Positions 37,361-50,344 of a stretch of DNA of 64,000 bases are shown here, one piece after another. The stretch comes from Gillisella taibaishanensis. GTDB taxonomy: Bacteria; Pseudomonadota; Alphaproteobacteria; Rhizobiales; Rhizobiaceae. Below the pieces are notes generated by a model. That model saw only the letters and a program-made list of their open reading frames with translations. It was not told the origin of the DNA and made no database searches. Location: the NCBI RefSeq assembly GCF_001938985.1, contig NZ_MKIN01000022.1, positions 558,001 to 622,000 of the forward strand, in the 5' to 3' direction. Numbering within the stretch: position 1 is the first letter of the stretch; each line of letters begins with the position of its first letter. A program made the position numbers and the translations under genes.

Positions 37361-37511
37361 CGGCAACTCCCACGGCAAACGCCTGATTAACATAATGCGA
37401 AGTCTGCATCGCTTCAAGCAAATGGCGTTATCAGCGGCTAAGCCTTGACCGCAAGGCCCCATTCCCCCATAGGCAGAGCAACAGAACCTTTACTGAGCAC
37501 GGAATATTCCC

Positions 37512-38615
<1,104 letters not shown>

Positions 38616-38647
38616 TCAGGCTCTTCGCGCATAAGCGATTGATTAAA

Positions 38648-38682
38648 AAACGGGATGCTTCTCCAAAAGCATCCCGTTTCCA
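38648..38682 (+). terminator. Rho-independent terminator of ychF
   Basis: AACGGGATGCTT / AAGCATCCCGTT hairpin with a short loop, followed by TCCATTTTG, about 30 bases after the stop codon. Confidence 0.85.
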
Positions 38683-38770
38683 TTTTGCCCCCTTTAAAAG
38701 CGGCGATAACTGGGCAATATCCAGGTGTCGGAGCGGCGTGGGTTGCGCTGCGGCAAAGAGGGGAATTTTC

Positions 38771-40261
38771 ATGCGTTCGATAGCCGTTCCAATGCTGCTT
38801 CTATCCGCCGCCCTGGCGCAGTCGCAGGCCTATGCCGCCGATGTCACGCCGAAAGGCGCAAAGGAGCTGAAACAGCAGATCCTGTCCAGCCTGCCCGACA
38901 GCCTGTCAAAAAACAGCGGCGCCATCACCGTGCGTCCCCGCCAGAATGCCTATGAGATCAGGGTCGATAGCATCGCGCTGTTCGGCATCGAGGCGCTCAA
39001 ATTCACCAAAACCCTGGGCATTAAGCCTGTCGTCTCCCTGCTGCGTCCGCTGGACGGCGGGCTCTGGCAGTTTGACCAGGCAGGCGGCATCGACGTGCAA
39101 GGCAGCGCCGGCAAAAAAAAAGCCAAGACCGATTTTCACGTCAGCGTCGAATCCTACAGCAGCTCGGGCATCTACGATCCGACGATCACCTATTTCCAAT
39201 CCGGCAAATTCACCTCTGACGGCATGCGGATCCTATTGAAGTCGGCAAAAGGGTCGACGGATATCGCTCTCGATAAAGCCGACTCGACGATCGAGAGCAA
39301 ACGCGACAGCGACAGCACCATCACCATGGCCAGCATTAGCAGCTTCACCGGGCTGAAAGAGGTCATGGACAATGAGGTCATAGACAAGGCCGGGGCAGGC
39401 CCTAAAGCAGTCAGAGTGACCGTTCGAAGTGCGTCGGGCGAAAGCGGGGGCAAAGCCGAAGGCGTCGTCTACAAGCCGCTACAACAGATGCTGCCGATCG
39501 TCGCACGTAACTGGGGGAAGCCGAAGCTTGATGAGGCCGACAAGACCCTGCTGATCCAGCTGTTCCGCTCGAACTTCCCGCTGTTCAAAACGGCGACCCA
39601 GTCGCTCGTCTACAACGACCTGCAGGTGGACACGCCCCAAGGTCCGTTCACGACCAAACGCTTCGCCATGACCTCGACGATCGACGGCATCCGCAACGGC
39701 GCCCACTTCAGCTTCGGCCTTGAAATGACCGAGCCGCGAGCACCGACGGCACCCATTCCCGCCGCCTACACGCCACTTCTGCCTGATACGATCGCTGTTA
39801 ATGTCGCCCTGCCCTCGGTCAACGCCGCCGATGGCATCAACTACGTGATCGACCATGTCGATTTCGATCCCGCCCATCAGATGACGCCGCCGGAGAAAAG
39901 CGAACTCGGCCGGCAGTTCTTCCCGGATGGCACGGTCACCATCACCTATGACGGCACGCATATCGGCTCCTCGCTCTACGACATTAGCATCGACGGCAAG
40001 ACGAGTTTCACGCTCACTGGCACCGACAAGCCACTCGCCGATGTCACCATCAAGGTACGGGATTTCGACAAGGCCGTTGCCTATCTCCAGGCCCATACCA
40101 AAGAAGAACCGAAATTTGCTCAGGCCGCCTTCTTCCTGCTGATGGCCAAGGGCTTTGCCGAAAACCAAGCCGATAACATTCAGGTCTGGCATGTCGAAAC
40201 CGATCGCACCGGCCAGGTTCTGGTCAACGGCCGGCCGTTCAAGGTGCCGGGCCAGCAATGA
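38771..40261 (+). CDS. Hypothetical secreted (periplasmic) protein
   Basis: 496 residues from ATG 38771 after AGAGGGGAATTTTC; the open frame reaches 38639 but has no signal peptide. A signal peptide MRSIAVPMLLLSAALAQSQA is cut near AYA/ADV. The remainder is rich in beta-strand-like alternation and Ser/Thr with no transmembrane segment, so probably soluble or surface-exposed in the periplasm. No family was recognised with confidence; it may belong to a DUF2125-like group. It precedes two MaoC genes by 41 bp and may share their promoter. Confidence 0.7.
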   Translation: MRSIAVPMLLLSAALAQSQAYAADVTPKGAKELKQQILSSLPDSLSKNSGAITVRPRQNAYEIRVDSIALFGIEALKFTKTLGIKPVVSLLRPLDGGLWQFDQAGGIDVQGSAGKKKAKTDFHVSVESYSSSGIYDPTITYFQSGKFTSDGMRILLKSAKGSTDIALDKADSTIESKRDSDSTITMASISSFTGLKEVMDNEVIDKAGAGPKAVRVTVRSASGESGGKAEGVVYKPLQQMLPIVARNWGKPKLDEADKTLLIQLFRSNFPLFKTATQSLVYNDLQVDTPQGPFTTKRFAMTSTIDGIRNGAHFSFGLEMTEPRAPTAPIPAAYTPLLPDTIAVNVALPSVNAADGINYVIDHVDFDPAHQMTPPEKSELGRQFFPDGTVTITYDGTHIGSSLYDISIDGKTSFTLTGTDKPLADVTIKVRDFDKAVAYLQAHTKEEPKFAQAAFFLLMAKGFAENQADNIQVWHVETDRTGQVLVNGRPFKVPGQQ

Positions 40262-40302
40262 CAATTCTCTTCCGCGATGCGGAAGGCGCATGGGAGGACA
40301 AT

Positions 40303-40785
40303 GTGCAGACAGAGAAATTATATTTTGAGGATTTTCCGGTGGGGACCCTCCTGCCGCTTGGCCCGGTCACTGTGGATGCGCAGGAGATCGTCGAATTTGC
40401 CCGCGAGTTCGACCCGCAGCCGATGCATCTGGATGAGGAGGCCGGCAAGGCAAGCATTCTGGGCGGGCTCGCGGCCTCCGGCTGGCATACCTGCGGGTTG
40501 TTGATGCGCATGATGATCGACAGCTACATCCTGCGCTCGCATTCCGAAGGTGCGCCGGGCATTGAATATGTCCAGTGGAAGGCTCCGGTTTTGGCCGGCG
40601 ATGTGCTGAGTGGCTTCTCCACAGTCGAGGAAGCGCGTGCGCTGCGCTCGCGCCCCGGCATCGGCGTTATCACCAGCCGCCATGAGCTGACCAATCAGAA
40701 GGGCGAGATCGTGATTGTGGCACGCAATGCCGCGATGATACGTCAGCGACCGACGAACAACGATGCGGCAGGAGATCAGGCATGA
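40303..40785 (+). CDS. MaoC-family dehydratase (first of a pair)
   Basis: 160 residues from GTG 40303, with a very good GGGAGGACAAT site; an ATG at 40258 overlaps the previous stop but lacks one. A hot-dog fold hydratase: FEDFPVGTLLPLGP, then EFDPQPMHLDEEAG carrying the His/Asp of the MaoC motif, GGLAASGWHTCGLLMRM and PVLAGDVL. Likely hydrates an enoyl-CoA, substrate unknown. Its stop overlaps the start of the second MaoC gene (ATGA). Confidence 0.87.
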   Translation: MQTEKLYFEDFPVGTLLPLGPVTVDAQEIVEFAREFDPQPMHLDEEAGKASILGGLAASGWHTCGLLMRMMIDSYILRSHSEGAPGIEYVQWKAPVLAGDVLSGFSTVEEARALRSRPGIGVITSRHELTNQKGEIVIVARNAAMIRQRPTNNDAAGDQA

Positions 40786-41254
40786 AACTGGTCGACCTGT
40801 TCCCGATTGGCGAAAAGATCGTCATCGGCACCCATCATTTCAACGCTGATGATATCATCCGCTTCGCCAGGAAATTCGATCCGCAGCCATTTCACGTCGA
40901 TGCGGAAGCGGCAAAGAATTTTGTTTTCGGCGGGCTCTGCGCCTCTGGCTGGCACACCTGCTCGGTCTGGATGCGGGTGTTTCTCAATTACATCGAAGCC
41001 GAAAATGCCAAGGCACTCGCCGCCGGCGATATGCCGCCACGGCTCGGCCCCTCGCCCGGCTTCACCGACCTGAAATGGCTAAAGCCGGTCTATGCCGGCG
41101 ACGATGTCACCTATAGCCTCACGGCGCAAAACAGCCGGGCGCTGAAATCGCGCCCCGGTTGGCTGCTGCATAGCAGCCTTGCCGAGGGCATGAACCAGAA
41201 GGGCGAACCGGTGCTGCAATTCGTCAGCATCGTGCTCGAACAGGAGAGCGACGC

Positions 41255-41258
<4 letters not shown>
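40782..41258 (+). CDS. MaoC-family dehydratase (second of a pair)
   Basis: 158 residues, ATGA overlap with the first MaoC gene. The same motifs are present: FARKFDPQPFHVDAEAA, GGLCASGWHTCSVWMRVF, FTDLKWLKPVYAGDDV. The two proteins are clear paralogs and may form a heterodimeric hydratase, as MaoC-like pairs can (inference). Its stop overlaps the next start (ATGA), so the four genes from 40303 on are likely one transcript. Confidence 0.87.
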
Positions 41259-41734
<476 letters not shown>

Positions 41735-41736
41735 CG

Positions 41737-42540
41737 ATGATGGGTCGGGAGCAGGATTTTCAGGCGTTCCGACCCACCGATCCACGGCTTCGCGCCGTTT
41801 GCGCCTATAGCAAACAAAGGTTTTCCCGCCACACCCACGACGAGTTCGGCATCGGGCTCATCGTCAAAGGCGGGCAGATATCGGCTTCCGGCCGGGGCCA
41901 AGTTACCGCTGAACCCGGCAACATCATCACCGTCAATCCTGGAGAGGTGCATGATGGCGCCCCGGTTGGAGACCACGGCCGACATTGGCTGATGGTCTAT
42001 ATGGAGCAGGCGTTTCTCGATGAAATGCAGACGGATTTTGGCGAGACTGGGGACGTCGAGTTTGAAAGGCCGGTCTTCGACAAGCCGGATTGGGCGACCC
42101 GATTCCACCGCTTCTTTCAAGCCATGCGCAACAGCGACGGGCCGGCAGCAACGCTCGCTCAGGAAGAGACCTTGATTGACTTGCTGGCACCGCTGATCTC
42201 TTGGCGGAGCAAAGCAATGCGCCCGAAATATGATCCCTCACTGGAGCGGGTTAGGCAGATGATATGCGACAATCCCGCAGCAAATCCATCGCTGGGGAAC
42301 CTTGCCGCTGTCGCCAATACCAACCGGTTCAAAACGCTGCGGGCTTTTCAAGCCATGACCGGGCTGACGCCGCACGCCTATATTCTGCAGCAGCGCGCCA
42401 ACCAAGCCCGCCGCCTGATTCTCTCAGGCAAGGACAGCCTTGCCGACATCGCCGCAGCCTGCGGCTATGCCGACCAGAGCCATATGACGCGAGAATTCAA
42501 GCGGCGCTACGGCCTCACCCCGGCGGCGTTTCGGACCTGA
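41737..42540 (+). CDS. AraC-family regulator with cupin sensor
   Basis: 267 residues from ATG 41737 (AAGGGG upstream; ATG 41740 also possible). The N-terminal cupin (AraC_binding: FSRHTHDEFGIGLIVKGG, NPGEVHDGAPV) is followed by a two-part helix-turn-helix (LGNLAAVANTNRFKTLRAFQ and SLADIAAACGYADQSHMTRE). This type often regulates a neighbouring LysE exporter, and one starts 84 bp downstream on the same strand. Effector is probably an amino acid or related small molecule (inference). Confidence 0.9.
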   Translation: MMGREQDFQAFRPTDPRLRAVCAYSKQRFSRHTHDEFGIGLIVKGGQISASGRGQVTAEPGNIITVNPGEVHDGAPVGDHGRHWLMVYMEQAFLDEMQTDFGETGDVEFERPVFDKPDWATRFHRFFQAMRNSDGPAATLAQEETLIDLLAPLISWRSKAMRPKYDPSLERVRQMICDNPAANPSLGNLAAVANTNRFKTLRAFQAMTGLTPHAYILQQRANQARRLILSGKDSLADIAAACGYADQSHMTREFKRRYGLTPAAFRT

Positions 42541-42623
42541 GACGGTCCTGCAATTCCATTCAAGACCAGACGGCCGAGCGGTGACCAAATGGAGCAAGGA
42601 TCAACACAGCACGGTCATCCATC

Positions 42624-43235
42624 ATGCCTCTCGATTTTTACCTGACATCGCTTATCATCGTCGCAACGCCGGGAACCGGAGCGCTTTACACTCTGACAGT
42701 CGCACTATCAGGCGGAGGGCGTTTGGCGACCATTGCGGCCTTCGGCTGCACGCTCGGCATTCTGCCACATATGGCAGCAGCCAGTTTTGGACTGGCCGCC
42801 ATTCTCGCCGCCAATGAAGCCCTGTTTCAGGCGGTCAAGATCGCGGGTGTCATCTACCTGCTCTACATGGCCGCCAGCCTCTGGCGCGGCGGCGAAATCG
42901 CGATCAGCCAGGAGCCAAGCCAACCAGACCAGCCCGGGCGGATCATCGGCAAGGCCGTGCTGATCAACCTGCTCAACTCGAAACTCTCGCTGTTTTTCCT
43001 GGCTTTTCTACCGCAGTTCGTCGACGGCAACGATCCGTACGCCACCAGGCAATTCGTCCTGTGCTCAGGCCTGTTCATGGCGATGACATTCATCGTCTTC
43101 GCTCTCTATGGTTGGATGGCCAGCGGATTGCGCAAGCATATCCTCTCAAAGCCAAGGATGGTCAAAACGCTCTACAAAGGATTTTCCGTCGCATTCCTCG
43201 TCATGAGCGTCAGATTGGCGCTGGCCGAACGTTGA
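42624..43235 (+). CDS. LysE-family amino acid exporter
   Basis: 203 residues, six hydrophobic segments. LysE/RhtB signature: LIIVATPGTGALYTLTVALS near the start (PG-motif slightly changed from the common PGP), GVIYLLYMAASLWR and LINLLNSKLSLFFLAFLPQF in the middle. Exports amino acids such as lysine, threonine or homoserine lactone; the exact cargo is unknown. Start ATG 42624 has only a distant ribosome-binding site (GGAGCAAGG). Likely controlled by the AraC gene before it. Confidence 0.9.
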   Translation: MPLDFYLTSLIIVATPGTGALYTLTVALSGGGRLATIAAFGCTLGILPHMAAASFGLAAILAANEALFQAVKIAGVIYLLYMAASLWRGGEIAISQEPSQPDQPGRIIGKAVLINLLNSKLSLFFLAFLPQFVDGNDPYATRQFVLCSGLFMAMTFIVFALYGWMASGLRKHILSKPRMVKTLYKGFSVAFLVMSVRLALAER

Positions 43236-43252
43236 CAGGATGCAACCCAAGA

Positions 43253-43795
43253 TCAATGCCCCGAAAATTCCACCAGCGTGCGCACTTCCACGCCAAGCGC
43301 TTCCAGCTTCTTGCGTCCGCCGAGGTCTGGCAGGTCGATGACGAAGCAGCAGGAGACGACGTCGGCGCCGATCTGGCGCAGCAGCTGGACGGCGCCGACG
43401 GCGGTGCCGCCGGTGGCGATGAGGTCGTCGACCAGGATCACCTTTTCCCCGGGCTTGACGGCGTCGACATGCATTTCCATTTCATCGACGCCATATTCCA
43501 GGCTGTAGGCGATGCGCACCGTGTCATGCGGCAGCTTGCCTTTCTTGCGGATCGGCACGAAGCCGGCTGACAACTGATGCGCGACGGCACCGCCGAGGAT
43601 GAAGCCACGCGCTTCCATGCCGGCGATCTTGTCGATCTTCAGGCCAGCATAGGGCTGCACCAGCTCATCGACCGTGCGGCGAAACGCCCGGGGATTGCCG
43701 AGCAGCGTGGTGATGTCGCGAAAGACGATGCCGGGCTTCGGGTAGTCGTTGATCGAACGGATGGCCGAGGCAAGCTCGTGGGTAATGCTGGACAT
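43253..43795 (-). CDS. apt: Adenine phosphoribosyltransferase
   Basis: 180 residues from ATG 43795, which gives the usual start [20 protein letters not shown]; a long open extension to 44137 is not conserved. The PRPP-binding loop [18 protein letters not shown] is intact, along with [12 protein letters not shown] and [12 protein letters not shown]. It converts adenine and PRPP to AMP (purine salvage). Faces the LysE gene tail-to-tail. The preceding petABC operon ends at its own terminator. Confidence 0.96.
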   Translation of the reverse strand: MSSITHELASAIRSINDYPKPGIVFRDITTLLGNPRAFRRTVDELVQPYAGLKIDKIAGMEARGFILGGAVAHQLSAGFVPIRKKGKLPHDTVRIAYSLEYGVDEMEMHVDAVKPGEKVILVDDLIATGGTAVGAVQLLRQIGADVVSCCFVIDLPDLGGRKKLEALGVEVRTLVEFSGH

Positions 43796-43956
43796 GAACG
43801 GAGACTCTCTAAAGTTTGCCAGAGAAAGGTGGAACCCGGTTTTCCCGAAAAGACAAACGAAAATAAAGGACTCTGGAGTTTGTCTGGTTCGATCCGAACC
43901 TACAGACGCCAGAAGATTGCGCCGGACCTTACCAAGAACCGGTGCCGTACCAAAGA

Positions 43957-43981
43957 AAAAAGCGGCCCGGAGGCCGCCTTT
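43957..43981 (-). terminator. Rho-independent terminator of petABC
   Basis: Read on the minus strand: AGGCGGCC-TCC-GGGCCGCT followed by TTTTT, about 30 bases after the petC stop. Confidence 0.9.
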
Positions 43982-44010
43982 CCCAAAGTCCCTGAACGGG
44001 ATGCTTCGTA

Positions 44011-44865
44011 TTAGTGTTCTTTGTTGGCGTAGACCGACTTCTTGGTCAGATAGACCAGGCCGGAGAAGATCAGCAGGAACACCATGACCATGAAGCCGGT
44101 GCGCTTGCGCTCTTCCAGATGCGGCTCGGCGGCCCACATCAGGAATGCGGCCACGTCCTTGGCATATTGGTCGAGCGTCTGCGGTGTGCCGTCATCGTAG
44201 GTCACGGCACCGTCGCTGAGCGGCGGCGCCATCGCGAGCGCCTGAGCGGCAGCGAAATACGGATTGTAATGCGTGCCTTCGGCCACGGTCACGCCGGCTG
44301 GCGGGTCCTGATAGCCTGTCAGCAGCGCATGGATGTAATCCGGTCCGCCTTCCTGATACTGGGTGAAGATATCGAAGATGAAGGTTGGGAAGCCACGCTC
44401 GATGCCGCGTGCCTTGGCCAGCAGCGACATGTCAGGCGGGGCAGCGCCGTTGTTGGCGGCGGCGGCCGCTTCCTTGTTCGGGAAGGGCGACGGGAAATGG
44501 TCCGAAGGCACCGCCTTGCGGGTATACATTTCGCCTGACCCGTTCGGGCCGTCCTGCACTTCGTACTGGGCGGCAAAGGTCTTCACCTGCGCGTCCGAAT
44601 AGCCGAGGTCTTCCAGGCTGCGGAAGGACACGAGGTTCATCGAATGGCAGGCCGAACAGACTTCCTTGTAGATCTTCAGGCCGCGCTGCAGCTGAGCTTT
44701 GTCGTATTTTCCAAATGGGCCGGAAAAGCTCCATTCCACCGGAGCCGGGTGGTGAATGGGGTAATGCGGCGTTTCGCCTTCGGCATGCTCCTGGGCCAGG
44801 ACCGCGGTGCAGCCGAGACCGGTGGCGAAAGCCATCGACAGGAGGCTTGTGGCAAGTTTTTTCAT
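44011..44865 (-). CDS. petC: Cytochrome c1 of the bc1 complex
   Basis: 284 residues from ATG 44865 (GGGAGAGAAAACGCA upstream); the open frame further left to 45294 is antisense-like and lacks a signal peptide. Signal peptide [17 protein letters not shown]; heme-binding [10 protein letters not shown] (CxxCH); Met ligand region [11 protein letters not shown]-terminal anchor [20 protein letters not shown]. Electron carrier from the Rieske protein to cytochrome c in the periplasm. Last gene of petABC; 23 bp after petB. Confidence 0.97.
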   Translation of the reverse strand: MKKLATSLLSMAFATGLGCTAVLAQEHAEGETPHYPIHHPAPVEWSFSGPFGKYDKAQLQRGLKIYKEVCSACHSMNLVSFRSLEDLGYSDAQVKTFAAQYEVQDGPNGSGEMYTRKAVPSDHFPSPFPNKEAAAAANNGAAPPDMSLLAKARGIERGFPTFIFDIFTQYQEGGPDYIHALLTGYQDPPAGVTVAEGTHYNPYFAAAQALAMAPPLSDGAVTYDDGTPQTLDQYAKDVAAFLMWAAEPHLEERKRTGFMVMVFLLIFSGLVYLTKKSVYANKEH

Positions 44866-44888
44866 TGCGTTTTCTCTCCCTGCCGGTC

Positions 44889-46157
44889 TCAGGCTTGCGC
44901 TTCGGCGGTTTTGCCGCTTTTGGCCAGAACGGCCTCGGTGATGGAATTCGGCACCCGCCGCGGCGTTTCCAGAAGACCGAGCACCGGCATGACCACCAGG
45001 AAGAAGCTGAAGTAATACAGCGTCCCGAACTGGGCCATGGTCGTGTAGGTATCCGTCGGCTGCCGCGAGCCGAGCCAGCCGAGCAAGATGCAGTCGGCAA
45101 CAAACAGCCAGAAGAACAGCTTGTACCAGGGGCGATAGACAGCCGAACGCACCTTCGATGTGTCGAGCCAGGGCAGGAAGAACAGCACGATGATCGCGCC
45201 GAACATCACGAGCACGCCGCCAAGCTTGGAGTCGATGAACAACACGTTGAAGGTAATGGCGCGCAGCATGGCGTAGAAGGGCAGGAAATACCATTCCGGC
45301 ACGATATGAGCCGGGGTCTTCAGCGGATCGGCCATGATGTAGTTATCAGGATGGCCAAGGAAGTTCGGCATATAGAAGATGAACCAGGCATAGGCGATCA
45401 GGAAGATCGACACGCCGAAGGCGTCCTTCAACGTCGCATAGGGAGTGAACGCCACCGTATCGGTGCGCGACTTTACCTCGACGCCGGTCGGATTGGTCTG
45501 GCCTGTCACATGCAGCGCCCAGACGTGCAGGATGACGACGCCGGCAATCATGAAGGGCAGCAGGTAATGCAGCGAGAAGAAGCGGTTCAGCGTCGGCTGG
45601 TCGACGGCAAAGCCGCCAAGCAGGAAGGTCTGGATCCACTCGCCCACCCAGGGGAAAGCCGAGAAGAAGCCGGTGATGACGGTCGCACCCCAGAAAGACA
45701 TCTGACCCCAGGGCAGAACGTAGCCCATGAAGGCAGTCGCCATCATCAGCAGGAAGATCACCACGCCGAGCATCCAGAGGATTTCGCGCGGAGCCTTATA
45801 GGAGCCGTAGTAGAGGCCACGGGCAATGTGCAGATAGACAGCGATGAAGAAGAAGGATGCGCCGTTGGCATGCATGTAGCGCAGTAGCCAACCGTGGTTG
45901 ACGTCGCGCATGATCTTTTCAACGGAGTTGAATGCCACCGTGGTGTCGGCAGCGTAATGCATGGCCAAAACGACGCCGGTCAGAATCTGCACCACTAGCA
46001 TCACGGCGAGCATAGCGCCGAATGTATAGGCATAGTTCAGATTGCGCGGCACGGGATAGGCGATGAAACTGTCATAGACCATCCGCGGCAAAGGCAGCCG
46101 CTGATCGATCCATCGTGTCAGCCCGGTCGAAGGCTGGTAACTGGAATGCCCACTCAT
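44889..46157 (-). CDS. petB: Cytochrome b of the bc1 complex
   Basis: 422 residues with eight transmembrane helices. Heme-ligand regions are ALHVTG-neighbouring and [20 protein letters not shown] / [10 protein letters not shown]; the quinol-oxidation PEWY motif ([15 protein letters not shown]) is intact. It oxidises quinol at Qo and reduces quinone at Qi. Start 46157 lies 13 bp after the petA stop, in the standard order petA-petB-petC. The protein is of the long, single-chain proteobacterial type. Confidence 0.97.
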   Translation of the reverse strand: MSGHSSYQPSTGLTRWIDQRLPLPRMVYDSFIAYPVPRNLNYAYTFGAMLAVMLVVQILTGVVLAMHYAADTTVAFNSVEKIMRDVNHGWLLRYMHANGASFFFIAVYLHIARGLYYGSYKAPREILWMLGVVIFLLMMATAFMGYVLPWGQMSFWGATVITGFFSAFPWVGEWIQTFLLGGFAVDQPTLNRFFSLHYLLPFMIAGVVILHVWALHVTGQTNPTGVEVKSRTDTVAFTPYATLKDAFGVSIFLIAYAWFIFYMPNFLGHPDNYIMADPLKTPAHIVPEWYFLPFYAMLRAITFNVLFIDSKLGGVLVMFGAIIVLFFLPWLDTSKVRSAVYRPWYKLFFWLFVADCILLGWLGSRQPTDTYTTMAQFGTLYYFSFFLVVMPVLGLLETPRRVPNSITEAVLAKSGKTAEAQA

Positions 46158-46170
46158 CGATCTCTCCCCC

Positions 46171-46764
46171 TCAGCCGATCTTGATCACTTTATCGGACAC
46201 AAATGCGTAATTCGGAATATGCAGGTTTTCCGGCGCAGGACCTTTACGGATGCGGCCGGCCGTGTCGTAGACCGAACCATGGCAGGGACAGAACCACCCG
46301 CCATATTCTCCGGCCTGACCAAGCGGCACGCAGCCCAGATGGGTGCAGGAACCGATCATAACGATCCAGTTTTCCTTGCCCTGGCCAGCGGAACGGGCCA
46401 GATCGGTCGCCTGGGCGCCGTCCTGGGCGTTGGCATTGCGCGCCACCGGGTCCTTGAGCTGCGCGATCGGCACGCCCTTGGCCTCTTCCACTTCCTTGTC
46501 GGTGCGGTTGCGGATGAAGACAGGCTTGCCGCGCCATTTGACGGTCAGCGACATGCCCGGCTGCAAGGCCGAGACATCCACCTCGATGGAGGCAAGCGCC
46601 AGCGTCGAGGCATCGGGCCGCATCTGGTCGATGAAGGGCCAGGCGACGGCTACCGCTCCCACGGCACCGGCCATGCCGGTGGCGAGATACAGAAAGTCAC
46701 GGCGTGTCGGTTCGCCCGCTCCCGTGCCGCCCGCAGTTTCAGTCTGTGTTGTGTGTTCGCTCAC
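46171..46764 (-). CDS. petA: Rieske iron-sulfur protein of the bc1 complex
   Basis: 197 residues from GTG 46764 (AGAGGA nine bases upstream). A Tat-type signal-anchor ([20 protein letters not shown]) is retained as the membrane helix. The 2Fe-2S cluster motifs CTHLGC and CPCHGS are intact, with [19 protein letters not shown] behind. First gene of petABC. The 507-bp upstream region, shared with the EEP gene, should contain the promoter. In Rhodobacter petPR regulators stand next to pet genes; here similar regulators lie at 9.9-11.1 kb. Confidence 0.97.
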   Translation of the reverse strand: MSEHTTQTETAGGTGAGEPTRRDFLYLATGMAGAVGAVAVAWPFIDQMRPDASTLALASIEVDVSALQPGMSLTVKWRGKPVFIRNRTDKEVEEAKGVPIAQLKDPVARNANAQDGAQATDLARSAGQGKENWIVMIGSCTHLGCVPLGQAGEYGGWFCPCHGSVYDTAGRIRKGPAPENLHIPNYAFVSDKVIKIG

Positions 46765-47271
46765 GGTCAACCATCCTCTTCGCATCGCCTGCCTTGCACT
46801 GCCTGCGACAAACCGTTGGAGCGCCGCGGGTCATTCTCACCCGCAAAGGACGCTCGATCACTTCTCATCCGCCGCAAAGCCCCTCAAACGAGCGGTCATA
46901 CGGCAGCGGTCCCCCTGGCGGGAATCAAGGACGTCACAAATTCGCCATGGATTCTCCGCCTCCAAGACAATTTCTATGCGCGCCGGTGAAATCTGTCCAG
47001 TGTTCAACCGCATGGGAGGCAACATGTCGCGGAAAACTTTAGGAAAACCTGGGATAAAAATTCCCCTTTATTTGCAGGGATTTGCGCTTTATCAAATCAG
47101 ATGTCTGTGCAAGAGCCGCAAATTTCGGGCTTTTCGCTGCCTACCGTAGTTGAAAAATGTCAAGTGTCCCGCGATGCACAAACGTGTGTTGCATTGCAAG
47201 ATTTTCATCTCCATGGTGCGCCGATATTCGCCTCTTCCCCGGCATTTCCTGTCTGCAAAGGCAATAAGAAG
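46765..47271. other. Divergent region petABC / membrane EEP gene
   Basis: 507 bases with promoters for the bc1 operon (minus) and the EEP gene (plus). The second half contains AT-rich runs (TTGAAAAATGTCAAG near 47148) but no confident promoter or repeat. Confidence 0.35.
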
Positions 47272-48213
47272 ATGAAATCGATGCTGCTGCATGTCCTGGC
47301 AACCCTTCTCGTTCTAGCGCTGGGCGTCTTTGCGCTGCGCTATACGACCCATTTCTGGGCGCCGGGCGTGATCTTCAGCCTGCAGCTGCATGCCGGAATT
47401 GCCATGGTGCTGGTGGCGCTGATCTGTCTTGCCCTGCGGCCCGGTGCCTTCACCATGGCGCTTCTGGCCGCCTGCCTTTTCATCGCCGGCCACGCCGTGT
47501 GGATGATCTGGGACAGCCTGCCGCTCTCGCCCGGCCCGGACGTCGCCCGTTTCCAGCCGTTGCGCGTCCTGTCCTTCAACGTGCTCGGCGACAATCTGGA
47601 AGGTGGCGGCGCGATTACCGATTACATCCTGCAATCAGGCGCCGATGTCGCCTATGTCATGGAAGCAGCCCCGGTCGCCCTGCATCTCGACCGGCTGGCC
47701 AAGACCTATCCCTACCGGATCGGCTGCGGCGAGCACACGCCGACCTGCGACCTGATGCTGCTGTCGAAATATCCGTTGGAAAATGTCTATGTCGGCAATC
47801 TCAGCGATCTCAGGCGCGACCGCTTTGCCACGGCCAAGATCCATGTCGGCGGCACGGCGCTGCATCTGGCCGCCGCCCATCTCAGCAAGCCCTATTTCGA
47901 CGATTATCATAATGAGGAACTGCTCGAACTCGCCGATGCGCTCAACGATATCGACGGACCGCTGCTGCTCGCCGGCGATTTCAACGCCTCGACTCTGGCA
48001 CAAGACATGCAGAAAATGCTTAAAGACACCGGCATGACCACAACAGGTTTCGAACCCGCCACCTGGCCTATCCTGGCCGGGCCGTTTGGCGTGCCGATCG
48101 ATCATATCTATATCCGCAACCCGCTGATGGCAGCAAAGCTAAGCCGCATTCCCTCGAATTTCGGCTCAAACCATTATGGGCTGATGGCGGAACTGCTGCT
48201 GCCGAGGCCATGA
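47272..48213 (+). CDS. Membrane-anchored endonuclease/exonuclease/phosphatase-family protein
   Basis: 313 residues from ATG 47272 (AAAGG and AAGAAG upstream). Three N-terminal transmembrane segments (up to about residue 80) precede a periplasmic EEP domain: RVLSFNVLGDNLEGG, YVMEAAP, ATAKIHVGGTALHLAAAHLS, LLAGDFNAST and a final DHIYIRN / GSNHYGLMAE with catalytic Asp/His. EEP proteins of this layout cleave phosphodiesters of lipids, nucleotides or sugars; the substrate is unknown. Ends facing the ABC exporter gene (15 bp gap). Confidence 0.85.
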   Translation: MKSMLLHVLATLLVLALGVFALRYTTHFWAPGVIFSLQLHAGIAMVLVALICLALRPGAFTMALLAACLFIAGHAVWMIWDSLPLSPGPDVARFQPLRVLSFNVLGDNLEGGGAITDYILQSGADVAYVMEAAPVALHLDRLAKTYPYRIGCGEHTPTCDLMLLSKYPLENVYVGNLSDLRRDRFATAKIHVGGTALHLAAAHLSKPYFDDYHNEELLELADALNDIDGPLLLAGDFNASTLAQDMQKMLKDTGMTTTGFEPATWPILAGPFGVPIDHIYIRNPLMAAKLSRIPSNFGSNHYGLMAELLLPRP

Positions 48214-48227
48214 GAAAGACGCGCATC

Positions 48228-50105
<1,878 letters not shown>

Positions 50106-50344
50106 GGGCGGGACCTCGTCAAGCAAAGCCGCGGGAATGTAGACTCAAGGCTTCCGAGCCAAATTAGGGCCATTGCCAGCAGGCGCCAAGGCGCCCGCCG
50201 GCCGGCAGCGGTTATATTTGCGTGATCAGAGCCCACCAGCAGGCTCAAAGTCATACCGAATATATTCCTATTTATTGATATTAGACAATTTTAAATAACT
50301 CTTTGGTTGAATTACCCTTGAAAACTCAAGGATGGCTGTTTCCA
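50106..50344. other. Divergent region ABC exporter 1 / PAS-MCP
   Basis: 239 bases with an AT-rich middle (about 50255-50300) that is a likely promoter for the chemoreceptor gene. No strong hairpin or repeat; GGCGCC palindromic patches near 50182 are short. Confidence 0.3.

Noticed and set aside
36833..37390. 185-codon plus-strand ORF upstream of ychF
   Set aside because: It runs antisense through clpS; no ribosome-binding site and biased shadow composition.
40258..40302. ATG at 40258 as start of the first MaoC protein
   Set aside because: It overlaps the previous stop but has no ribosome-binding site, whereas GTG 40303 follows GGGAGGACAAT and gives the family N-terminus.
44385..45887. 500-codon plus-strand ORF
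   Set aside because: Antisense to petB and petC, both unmistakable.
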